The translations under genes and the position numbers were made by a program. Shown piece by piece: positions 17,108-24,341 of a stretch of 64,000 nucleotides of DNA. The stretch is taken from positions 62,001 through 126,000 of the forward strand of contig NZ_FPBA01000002.1 in assembly GCF_900116515.1 (NCBI RefSeq), in the 5' to 3' direction. The notes under the pieces were generated by a model. It did no database searches and was not told where the DNA came from. It worked only from the letters and a program-made list of their open reading frames with translations. Each line of letters starts with the position of its first letter. Position 1 is the first letter of the stretch. This stretch comes from Geodermatophilus amargosae. GTDB lineage: Bacteria > Actinomycetota > Actinomycetes > Mycobacteriales > Geodermatophilaceae.

Positions 17108-17455
17108 TCACGCCGCGACGACCTTGCGGGGACGGCCCCGCGGGCGCTTGCGCGGGATGACCACACCCCGCTCGAAGATCTCGCCGCCCCACACGCCCCA
17201 CGGCTCGCCGCGGTCCAGCGCACCGGTCAGGCAGGCGTCGCGGACCGGGCACTCCCCGCACAGGACCTTGGCCTGCTCGAGCAGCGCGGGGCTCTCGGCG
17301 AACCACAGGTCCGGGTCGTCGGTCCCGCGGCACGGCAGGGGACGCCGCACCGGTGCCGGGGCCAGGGGGGTGTGCGGTGTCCTCGGGGTGGCATCGCCGG
17401 TCCGGGGGAGCCCGGGTCGGCGGTGGGACGTCGGGCGGTCGATCGTCTGCTGCAC
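17108..17455 (-). CDS. whiB7: WhiB7-type iron-sulfur transcription activator
   Basis: 115 residues. Four cluster cysteines, C42, C66, C69 and C75, have WhiB spacing (Cx23Cx2Cx5C), followed by the GVWGG turn at 87-91 and a C-terminal AT-hook RGRPR at 106-110. The AT-hook is diagnostic of WhiB7, which binds sigma-A and AT-rich DNA next to -35 elements and turns on intrinsic resistance to ribosome-targeting antibiotics. The GTG start follows GAGGAGGAGC. A terminator and a leader ORF lie upstream (17532-17905). Its place between the aarF-like gene and uvrD2 is the same as in M. tuberculosis. Confidence 0.93.
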   Translation of the reverse strand: MQQTIDRPTSHRRPGLPRTGDATPRTPHTPLAPAPVRRPLPCRGTDDPDLWFAESPALLEQAKVLCGECPVRDACLTGALDRGEPWGVWGGEIFERGVVIPRKRPRGRPRKVVAA

Positions 17456-17531
17456 TGCCGCTCCTCCTCGTACTCGTCGTCTGCGCGGCCGGCGGGGGCC
17501 CGCCGACCGGGTGGTCGGGGCCGGGTGCCGC

Positions 17532-17578
17532 AGAAAAAGACGAAGGCCGCGGATCCCGGGGTTCGGGTTCCGCGGCCT
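17532..17578 (-). promoter_or_regulatory. Intrinsic terminator in the whiB7 leader (attenuator)
   Basis: On the minus strand, arm AGGCCGCGGA (17578-17569) pairs perfectly with TCCGCGGCCT (17553-17544), with a further CCCG/CGGG pair inside the loop, followed by TCGTCTTTTTCTG. The U tract is notable in such GC-rich DNA. It ends 77 bases before the whiB7 start and begins 21 bases after the leader-ORF stop, so it must be read through for whiB7 to be made. Transcription attenuation of whiB7/wblC leaders is known in other actinobacteria. Confidence 0.8.
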
Positions 17579-17599
17579 CGAGGAGGACCGGTCGAGCAG

Positions 17600-17905
17600 T
17601 CAGCTCTGCGGTCTCCCCGGGGGGTGGATCCCGAGGGTGTGGCGCTGGGTGGAGATGTCGGTGGTGGGCGCATCGGTGCCGCCGACGCCGGTGCCGAACT
17701 GGCCGGCGATGGGCAGACCGGTCCCCGAGAACGGAGCGGTGGGCGCAGCAAGGGCCGTACCGGTCAGGTCGAACGGCGTCATGGACCGGACGAGGGCGTA
17801 GCGCGGACGGGCGGTCGGGACGGCGTCACCGGCAGCCGGACGCACGACGAGGGCGCCCCAGGCGGAGACCCCGGCGGGGGCGAAGGCGCAGCGCATGTCG
17901 ATCAT
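17600..17905 (-). CDS. Putative whiB7 leader ORF (uORF)
   Basis: A 101-codon ORF starting ATG at 17905 (MIDMRCAFAPAG) behind an exceptionally strong GGGAGGAGGGGG site, and ending TGA at 17600, 21 bases before the attenuator stem. The product is Pro/Thr/Gly-rich (TPFDLTGTALAAPTAPFSG, TTDISTQRHTLG) and matches no domain I know. A second in-frame ATG at 17782 would give 60 codons. Its position argues for a regulatory leader whose translation controls the terminator. It is longer than the short whiB7 uORFs I know of, so a free-standing small protein is the alternative. Confidence 0.6.
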   Translation of the reverse strand: MIDMRCAFAPAGVSAWGALVVRPAAGDAVPTARPRYALVRSMTPFDLTGTALAAPTAPFSGTGLPIAGQFGTGVGGTDAPTTDISTQRHTLGIHPPGRPQS

Positions 17906-17992
17906 CGTTCCCCCTCCTCCCGGGGTCGGAGTCCGGCTGTCGGGCCGGGCTCGGTCTGGCGCGCCCGCGGGTGTCCGTCGAGCGCGATCAGG

Positions 17993-18031
17993 ACAGTAGG
18001 GAAGGTCACCGGAGCGGCGCAACGCAATTAA
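17993..18031 (-). promoter_or_regulatory. whiB7 promoter with WhiB7-type AT patch
   Basis: On the minus strand: TTAATT (18031-18026), three bases, -35 TTGCGC (18022-18017), an 18-base spacer, and -10 TACTGT (17998-17993). An AT patch immediately upstream of the -35 is where the WhiB7 AT-hook binds in mycobacteria. The predicted start near 17986 gives a leader of about 530 bases. It lies in the gap between uvrD2 and the leader ORF. Confidence 0.65.
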
Positions 18032-18098
18032 CCGGCACTCTCCCCCGTGACGGGGAACACGCCGGAGGAGCCGTGCGGTCTGCACGCGCGGTGACCGG

Positions 18099-20129
18099 TC
18101 AGCCGCTGACGGTGGCGAGAACGTCCTCGGCGTACATCTCGAGCTTGCGGGCGCCCACACCGGGCAGGCCGGACAGCTCGCGGACGCTCGTGGGCTTCGA
18201 CTCGGCGATGGCCTGCAGGGTGGCGTCGCTGAAGACGACGTAGGCGGGCACCGAGGCCGCCTGCGCCGTGCTGCTGCGCCAGGCGCGCAGCCGCTCGAAG
18301 ATCTCGGCGGCCTCGCCCTCCAGGACGACCTTGGTCTTCTTCGCCTTGCGCTGCGGGGGCGGTGCCGTCGGCGTCGAGCCCGGCACCAGGCCGTCGAGGA
18401 ACCGGCTGCGCGGGCGGGCCCGCTTGGCGCCGGGGTTGCGCACCAGCGACCACGAGAGCGTGAGCTGCTCGCGGGCCCGGGTCACCGCGACGTAGAGCAG
18501 CCGCCGCTCCTCCTCCACCGCCTCGGGGCGCGACAGCGACTGTGCGATGGGCAGCACGCCGTCGACGAGGCCGACGACGAAGACCGCGTCCCACTCCAGG
18601 CCCTTCGCCGCGTGCATCGACGCCAGCGTGACGCCCTGGACGGTCGGCGCGTGCTGGGCGTCGGCGCGCTCGGCGAGGTGGGCGACGAAGCGCGGCAGGT
18701 CGGTGGTCGGGTCCTCGGCCACGAGGTCGACGGCGAGGTCGACCAGCGCGGCCAGCGACTGCCAGCGGTCCCGCGCCGCACCCCCGGCCGGCGGGCGGTG
18801 CTCCACCCACCCGGTCGAGGCCAGCACGTCGCGCACCGTGGGCACCAGGGCGCCGGGGTCGCTGCCACCGGCGGCCGCGCCGCGCAGCAGGACGACGGCC
18901 TCGCGGACCTCGGGTCGCTCGAAGAACCGCTCGCCGCCCTTGAGCACGTAGGGCACACCCGCGTCGGCCAGCGCCGACTCGTACACCTGGGACTGGGCGT
19001 TGATGCGGAACAGGACGGCGATCTCCGACGCCGGCATCCCCGCCTCGACGAGTGCCCGGCACGCCTGGGCGACGGCGGCGGCCTCGGTCGGCTCGTCGGG
19101 GTGCTCGAAGAACCGCGGCGCCGGGCCCTCGGGGCGCTGGCCGAGCAGCCGCAGCCCGGGCAGCCCCCGGCGCGGCGGCGCCTGGCCGATGAGCTTGTTG
19201 GCCAGCGCGACCACCTGCGGCGTGGAGCGGTAGTCCCGCTCGAGCTTGACCACCGCGGCGTCGGGATAGCGGTCGGCGAAGCCGAGCAGGTGGTCGGGGT
19301 CGGCGCCGGTGAAGGAGTAGATCGTCTGGTTGGGGTCGCCGACGACGCACACGTCGGCCCGGCCGCCGAGCCAGGCGTCGAGCAGGCGCTGCTGCAGCGG
19401 GTTGACGTCCTGGTACTCGTCGACGACGAAGTGGCGGTACTGCCCGCGCACCTGCCGGGCGACGTCGGGGTGCTCCTCCAGCGCGAACGCGGTGACCAGC
19501 AGCAGGTCCTCGAAGTCGAGGGCACCGTCGCGCTGCTTGGCCGACTCGTAGGAGGCGTACACCCGCGCGACCGTCTCGGCGTCGAACGGCGGCTCGCGCC
19601 CGGCGGCCGCGGCGCGCGCCGGGTAGTCCTCGGGCGTGGCCAGCGTGGTCTTGGCCCACTCGATCTCGCTGGCGAGGTCGCGCAGGCTGGTGCGGTCGGT
19701 GGTCAGCCGGTTGCGCGTGGCGGCGGAGGCGACGACGCGGAGCTTGTTCTCCACCAGGGGCGGCAGCGGGCCGCCGAGCACCCGTGGGGCGAAGTAGCGC
19801 AACTGACGCATCGCCGCGGCGTGGAACGTCCGCGCCTGCACGCCTCCGACGCCGAGGGCGGCCAGCCGGGTGCGCAGCTCGCCGGCCGCGCGGGCGGTGA
19901 AGGTCACCGCGAGCACCTGCTCCGGGACGAACGCGCCGGTGTGCACGCCGTAGGCGATGCGGTGGGTGATGGTGCGGGTCTTCCCCGTACCGGCGCCGGC
20001 GAGGATGCACACCGGGCCGGTGACCTCCGACGCGGCGGTGCGCTGCTCCTCGTCCAGGCCGGCCAGCACCGCCTCGGCGCCGGCGGAGGTCCCCGGGGAC
20101 CCGGGGGGCGCGTCGGCTGTCCGGGGCAT
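18099..20129 (-). CDS. uvrD2: UvrD2-type SF1 DNA helicase with HRDC domain
   Basis: 676 residues. Walker A is LAGAGTGKTRT near residue 50, motif II is VVDEYQDVNP, and motif VI lies in EERRLLYVAVTRARE. An HRDC domain occupies about the last 75 residues (VPAYVVFSDATLQAIAE...LSGLPGVGARKLEMYAED). It is a 3'-5' DNA translocase/helicase. Mycobacterial UvrD2 has a tetracysteine motif between motor and HRDC; here that stretch is a Lys/Pro linker (PPPQRKAKKTK) with no cysteine. The ATG at 20129 follows GGAGGAAGC. It diverges from the mycoredoxin gene, as in M. tuberculosis. Confidence 0.92.
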   Translation of the reverse strand: MPRTADAPPGSPGTSAGAEAVLAGLDEEQRTAASEVTGPVCILAGAGTGKTRTITHRIAYGVHTGAFVPEQVLAVTFTARAAGELRTRLAALGVGGVQARTFHAAAMRQLRYFAPRVLGGPLPPLVENKLRVVASAATRNRLTTDRTSLRDLASEIEWAKTTLATPEDYPARAAAAGREPPFDAETVARVYASYESAKQRDGALDFEDLLLVTAFALEEHPDVARQVRGQYRHFVVDEYQDVNPLQQRLLDAWLGGRADVCVVGDPNQTIYSFTGADPDHLLGFADRYPDAAVVKLERDYRSTPQVVALANKLIGQAPPRRGLPGLRLLGQRPEGPAPRFFEHPDEPTEAAAVAQACRALVEAGMPASEIAVLFRINAQSQVYESALADAGVPYVLKGGERFFERPEVREAVVLLRGAAAGGSDPGALVPTVRDVLASTGWVEHRPPAGGAARDRWQSLAALVDLAVDLVAEDPTTDLPRFVAHLAERADAQHAPTVQGVTLASMHAAKGLEWDAVFVVGLVDGVLPIAQSLSRPEAVEEERRLLYVAVTRAREQLTLSWSLVRNPGAKRARPRSRFLDGLVPGSTPTAPPPQRKAKKTKVVLEGEAAEIFERLRAWRSSTAQAASVPAYVVFSDATLQAIAESKPTSVRELSGLPGVGARKLEMYAEDVLATVSG

Positions 20130-20348
20130 GCGGTGCTTCCTCCAACGGGACGGTTCTCGGAGCGGGGATCCGGCGGCCGGCGGGCCGCACCCGCGAGTGT
20201 CCCAGCCGGCGCCGACAGACGACGGGGACACCCCGCACCGGTGGACGGCGGGGACGCCTGGGGAAGAGGGGACGCGACCGGGGCGTTGCCTCCCCGTCGG
20301 GACGTCGTCCGTCCCGCACCGACCGACCCGTCCCTGGGAGGACCCCGA

Positions 20349-20612
20349 GTGACTGCCGCACCCGCCGCCGTGACCATGTACACCACCACCTGGTGCGGGT
20401 ACTGCGTGCGGCTGAAGAAGCTCATGCAGGTCGAGGGCATCGACTACGCCGAGGTGGACATCGAGCGCGACGCGGGCGCGGCCGACGTCGTGATGCAGGC
20501 CAACGGCGGCAACCGGACCGTCCCGACCCTGGTCTTCGCCGACGGCAGCGCGCTGACCAACCCGAGCATCGACCAGGTGAAGGCCCAGCTGGCGCAGCAG
20601 CAGGGGGCCTGA
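20349..20612 (+). CDS. mrx1: Mycoredoxin (glutaredoxin-like, CGYC)
   Basis: 87 residues with active site WCGYC (C16, C19) near the N-terminus, cis-Pro in RTVPTLVF, and a thioredoxin fold throughout. The CGYC form is that of mycoredoxin-1, which reduces mixed disulfides with mycothiol and resolves peroxiredoxins. The GTG start follows GGGAGGACC. Divergent placement from uvrD2 matches Rv3198A. Confidence 0.92.
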   Translation: MTAAPAAVTMYTTTWCGYCVRLKKLMQVEGIDYAEVDIERDAGAADVVMQANGGNRTVPTLVFADGSALTNPSIDQVKAQLAQQQGA

Positions 20613-20733
20613 CCGGCGGGTGCTGCACGGGACACGATCCCCGGCGGTGCATCATCGTCCCCCGGCGGGTCGCGACCGTGACGCGCCGACCGTCCCCCGG
20701 CCACCGGCCGGAGCACCCGCGGGAGCCGCTGTC

Positions 20734-21339
20734 GTGACCTCGGACGCCGTGCACCGCCCCGCGCCCGGACCGGCCGCGGAGGAGGTCCCCGCCGACCGTC
20801 CCTCCGTCGTCCTCGCGCGCACCTGCCGGGGGTGGAGCGTGCTCTCCCCCGGGAGGGCCGACGACGTCGGCGACCTGATGGAGGGCCTCTCGCTGGCCGA
20901 CCTCGTCGCCGAGGAGCTCGGCTGCCCCGCCGAGCCCGACCGCGCCACCCGCCGGGCCGCGCGCGGGAGTGCCGACGACGAGGCCGCGGGTGACCCGCGG
21001 GACACCCGGATCGCCGCGCTCGAGCGGACCGTCGCCCAGCTCGAGCACGCGCTGGCCGCCCGGGTCTCCACCGAGCGGGCGATCGGCGTGCTCGCCGAGC
21101 GCGACGCCACGTCGCCGCGGGCGGCGTTCGAGACGCTGCGGGGACAGGCCCGGTCGCTGGGGCGGCCGGTGCACGAGCTGGCCCGTGAGGTGCTCACGGC
21201 CCTCGAGCGGGCCGCCGCGGTGCCGTCCGCCGCCGAGCCGGCCACGGGCCTGCCGCCGGCCCCCCGCCGCACGCCCGGCCGGCGGGTCGAGCGCGGCGCC
21301 GCCCGGCACGCCTCGGTCCCGGCGGACGGCCGCCGCTGA
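20734..21339 (+). CDS. ANTAR-domain protein (putative RNA-binding regulator)
   Basis: 201 residues. The ANTAR domain is at about 90-150: a coiled coil (RIAALERTVAQLEHALAAR), then VSTERAIGVLAERDATSPRAAFE and a C-terminal helix. ANTAR proteins bind tandem hairpins in nascent RNA and prevent termination. The first 80 residues are low-complexity with no recognisable PAS or GAF sensor, and the tail is Pro/Arg-rich. The GTG at 20734 follows GGGAGCC. The next gene begins at or just past its stop. Confidence 0.82.
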   Translation: MTSDAVHRPAPGPAAEEVPADRPSVVLARTCRGWSVLSPGRADDVGDLMEGLSLADLVAEELGCPAEPDRATRRAARGSADDEAAGDPRDTRIAALERTVAQLEHALAARVSTERAIGVLAERDATSPRAAFETLRGQARSLGRPVHELAREVLTALERAAAVPSAAEPATGLPPAPRRTPGRRVERGAARHASVPADGRR

Positions 21340-21353
21340 GCGGTCCGGAGCCG

Positions 21354-21986
21354 CTGACCCCGGGCGCGCTGGCCGACCGGCTGGCCGCCCTCCTCGCCGA
21401 CGTCGAGCCGCTGCCCGGAGCGGCCGCGGTACGGGTCGCCGTCGACGGGCCCGACGTCGCCGCGCCCGCCGACCTCGCCTCCGCGGTGGCCGAGCGGCTC
21501 CCCGCGCTGGGCCGGCCGGCCGTCGCCGTCCCGGCCGACGGGTTCCTCCGGCCCGCGTCGGTGCGCCTCGAGCACGGCCGCACCGATCCCGACGCCCGCT
21601 ACACCGACTGGCTCGACGCCGGCGCGCTGGCCCGCGAGGTGCTCGACCGGGTGGGGCCCGGCGGGCCGGCGGAGTACCTGCCGGTCCTGTGGGACGTCAC
21701 CCGTGACCGGGCCGCCCGGGCCGCCTACCGCCCGATGCCGCCACGCGGGGTGCTGCTCGTCCCCGGCCCGCTCCTGCAGGGCGTCGGGCTGGCGTTCGAC
21801 GTCGTCGTGCACCTGCGGGTGGCGCCGGCCGCCCGGCGGCGGCGGTTCCCCGCCGAGCAGGCGTGGGAGCTGCCCGTCTTCGACCGCTACGACGACGAGG
21901 TCGACCCGGTCCCGCTCGCCGACGCCGTCGTGCTGGCCGACCGCCCCGAGCACCCGGCGCTGGTGCTGCAGAACCGCTGGTCGTAG
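21354..21986 (+). CDS. Uridine kinase-like protein with degenerate P-loop
   Basis: About 210 residues. The family pattern is clear: TPGALADRLAALLADVEP, VRVAVDGPDVAAPADLA, VPADGFLRPASVRLEHG, and RYTDWLDAGALAREVLDRV. The P-loop site lacks GK(S/T), so kinase activity is doubtful. No ATG/GTG/TTG exists in frame early enough: CTG codons at 21336 (a CTGA overlap with the ANTAR stop) and 21354 are the only candidates, while the first standard start (GTG 21486) would remove the conserved N-terminus. The true start is unresolved. Confidence 0.65.
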   Translation: MTPGALADRLAALLADVEPLPGAAAVRVAVDGPDVAAPADLASAVAERLPALGRPAVAVPADGFLRPASVRLEHGRTDPDARYTDWLDAGALAREVLDRVGPGGPAEYLPVLWDVTRDRAARAAYRPMPPRGVLLVPGPLLQGVGLAFDVVVHLRVAPAARRRRFPAEQAWELPVFDRYDDEVDPVPLADAVVLADRPEHPALVLQNRWS

Positions 21987-21999
21987 TCCGCCGGCGTGC

Positions 22000-22965
22000 C
22001 TAGTCGAGCTCGCCGGCCACCCAGCGGTCGATGATGTGCCGGGCGATCGACACCGGCGGCGGCAGCGCCTCGGGACCGCGGCCCGAGCGGAGCTCGTCGC
22101 GGGTCCACCAGCGGGCCTCCTCGATCTCGGTCGGGTCCAGCCGCAGGGTGTCGTCGCCGTCGAGGCGGGCGGTGAAGCCGAGCATCAGCGACTGCGGGAA
22201 CGGCCAGGGCTGGCTGCTCACGTAGCGGACGTCGGTGACCTGCAGCCCGACCTCCTCGGCGACCTCGCGGGCCACCGCGCCCTCGGCGGACTCCCCCGGC
22301 TCGACGAACCCGGCGAGGATCGAGAAGCGCCCGGGCGGCCACACCGCCTGCCGGCCGAGCACGCAGCGGTCGCCGCCGTCGTGGACCAGCATGATCACCG
22401 CGGGGTCGGTGCGGGGGAACAGCTCGGCGCCGGTGACCGGGTCGCGCTGCACCCAGCCGGCCCGCTCGATCGTCGTCGCGGCGCCCGACAGCGGGCTGAA
22501 CCGGGCCCGCTCGTGCCACTCGAGGATGCCGACGGCCTCGGCGAGCAGGCCGGCGTCGAGGTCGCCGAGCTCGCTGCCGACCTCGCGCAATCCGGTCCAC
22601 AGGTCCACCGGCCGGCCGTTCACCGTCAGCGCGCGCTCCCCGCGGACCGCGGCGTAGGGCACGCCGTCGGCCTCGCCCAGGTACACCGCACCGAGCGGCA
22701 GGGTCGGCTGCTCGTCCCAGACCAGCAACGGGCCGCCCTCGCCCTCGTGCACGGGGACGGCGCGGCGCTCGTCGACGGTGAGCACCCGCACCGGGCGCCC
22801 GCGGGTGGGGTCCTCGAGCGCGCGGCCGAGGTGGTCGCGGTCGTGCGCCGAGCGGGACAGCACCGGGACCGTTCCGGTGGTGTCCGGCGTGCCGGCCGGC
22901 CAGAAGCCGCGCACGGCCTCCGGCGGGTTGTCGGCCGGGGTGCTGCCGCCCGGCGGGACGCTCAC
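22000..22965 (-). CDS. nudC: NAD(H) diphosphatase NudC-like Nudix hydrolase
   Basis: 321 residues. The Nudix box GFVEPGESAEGAVAREVAEEVG fits GX5EX7REUXEEXGU (residues E, E, R, E, E, E in order) and is followed by SQPWPFPQSLM, the NADH-pyrophosphatase signature. The expected zinc ribbon just before it is degenerate: FSPLSGAATTIERAGWVQRD has serines and Asp where CxxC...C is usual. It cleaves NADH/NAD caps to NMN(H) and AMP. The GTG start overlaps the upstream M16 stop (GTGA). It matches Rv3199c in position. Confidence 0.9.
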   Translation of the reverse strand: MSVPPGGSTPADNPPEAVRGFWPAGTPDTTGTVPVLSRSAHDRDHLGRALEDPTRGRPVRVLTVDERRAVPVHEGEGGPLLVWDEQPTLPLGAVYLGEADGVPYAAVRGERALTVNGRPVDLWTGLREVGSELGDLDAGLLAEAVGILEWHERARFSPLSGAATTIERAGWVQRDPVTGAELFPRTDPAVIMLVHDGGDRCVLGRQAVWPPGRFSILAGFVEPGESAEGAVAREVAEEVGLQVTDVRYVSSQPWPFPQSLMLGFTARLDGDDTLRLDPTEIEEARWWTRDELRSGRGPEALPPPVSIARHIIDRWVAGELD

Positions 22966-24341
22966 GCGGGGTCCGGCGCGGCGGCCGCGCTGGCGGTCAC
23001 GTCGACCGGGCCGAGGGCCCGCAGCGCGTCGGTCACCCGCTCGGCGTCACCGACGACGACGGCGGTCAGCGCGGCCGGCGCCAGGTAGCGGCGTGAGGCC
23101 TCCTGGACCTGCTCGACGGTGACCTCGGCCAGCGCCCGCTGGTGCCCGGCGAGCCACTCCACCGACAGGCCCGACCCGGCCAGTGCCGAGAGCGTGCTGG
23201 CCAGCCCCGCGTGGGTGGACGTCGACAGCGCCATGCTGCCCAGCACGTAGCGACGGGCGGCGTCGAGCTCGGCCTCGGTGACCGGCGCCAGCGCCATCCG
23301 GCCGAGCTCGGCCCACGTCTCGAGGAAGGCCGCGCCCGTCACCTCGGTGGCGACGTCGGCCTCGACGAGGAACGACGAGGCCGCGGCCAGGTGGTCGACG
23401 GCGCTGCGCGGGCTGTAGGAGTAGCCGCGCCGCTCACGGATGTTCTCGACCAGCCGCGAGGAGAAGTAGCCGCCGAACACCATGCTGGCCAGCCGGACCG
23501 CGGGCAGGTCGGGGTCGGTGCGGCCCGGCGCCGGCCCGCCGAGGCGGATGTTGGACTGCACCGCGCCCGGCCGGTCGACGACCTCCAGGTGCCCCGGCGC
23601 CAGGGTCGGCGCGGGCGGGGCGCCGGCGGCGGTGCCCTCCCCCGTCCAGTCGCCGAGCGCGGTGGCGACGGCGTCGGTGGCCGCGGCGGGATCGAGGTCG
23701 CCGACGAGGACCATCGTGCTGCCGGCGGGCAGCAGCCGCTCGCGGTGCAGCTTGCGCAGCGCGGCAGCGGCGACCTTGCCGACCAGGTCCGGGGCGGGGA
23801 GCTGCGCGGCGTAGGGGTGGGTGCCGTAGCGGCGGGCGGCCAGCGCGCTGCGGGCGATGACGCCGGGCTGTGAGCGGGCGATCGCGATCCGCTCGGCCAC
23901 CCGGTCGCGCTCGGCCTCGACCTGGTCGCCGGGGTAGGCGGCCTGGGTGAGCACCTCGGCGAGCACGCCGAGGACCGGTGCGAGGCCCTCGGCGAGCAGC
24001 GTGGTCGAGAGCAGCAGCCGGTCGGGGTCCGCGGCCACCGACAGCTCTGCCCCGTGGCCCTGCAGCGCCTCGGCGATGCCCATGGCGTCGCGCTGCGCGG
24101 TGCCGAGCAGCACCGCGCCGGAGAGCACCGAGGCCCGGGCGACGTGCTGCAGGGCACCGCGCGGGGAGGTCGCGGCGAACGGGACGCGCAGCCGCAGCTC
24201 CACCAGCGGGACGCCGGGCCGCGGGACGACGACGACGGTCAGCCCGCTCGGCAGCGTCGTCGTGGCGACCTCCGGGACCGGGTGCGGCCGCGGCTCGCCC
24301 AGCGGCGGGACGAGGTCGAGGTCGAGCACGGGGGCGCTCAC
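22962..24341 (-). CDS. M16-family peptidase-like subunit, lacking zinc motif
   Basis: 459 residues with two M16 half-domains, including FGGYFSSRLVENIRERRGYS, the Arg/Tyr segment of M16 C-domains. The position of HxxEH reads ALQHVARASVLSG, so it cannot bind zinc like its partner. Such inactive subunits pair with an active one in bacterial two-gene M16B enzymes. It overlaps both neighbours by four bases (active M16 upstream, nudC downstream), so the three genes form a translationally coupled set. Confidence 0.88.
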   Translation of the reverse strand: MSAPVLDLDLVPPLGEPRPHPVPEVATTTLPSGLTVVVVPRPGVPLVELRLRVPFAATSPRGALQHVARASVLSGAVLLGTAQRDAMGIAEALQGHGAELSVAADPDRLLLSTTLLAEGLAPVLGVLAEVLTQAAYPGDQVEAERDRVAERIAIARSQPGVIARSALAARRYGTHPYAAQLPAPDLVGKVAAAALRKLHRERLLPAGSTMVLVGDLDPAAATDAVATALGDWTGEGTAAGAPPAPTLAPGHLEVVDRPGAVQSNIRLGGPAPGRTDPDLPAVRLASMVFGGYFSSRLVENIRERRGYSYSPRSAVDHLAAASSFLVEADVATEVTGAAFLETWAELGRMALAPVTEAELDAARRYVLGSMALSTSTHAGLASTLSALAGSGLSVEWLAGHQRALAEVTVEQVQEASRRYLAPAALTAVVVGDAERVTDALRALGPVDVTASAAAAPDPA

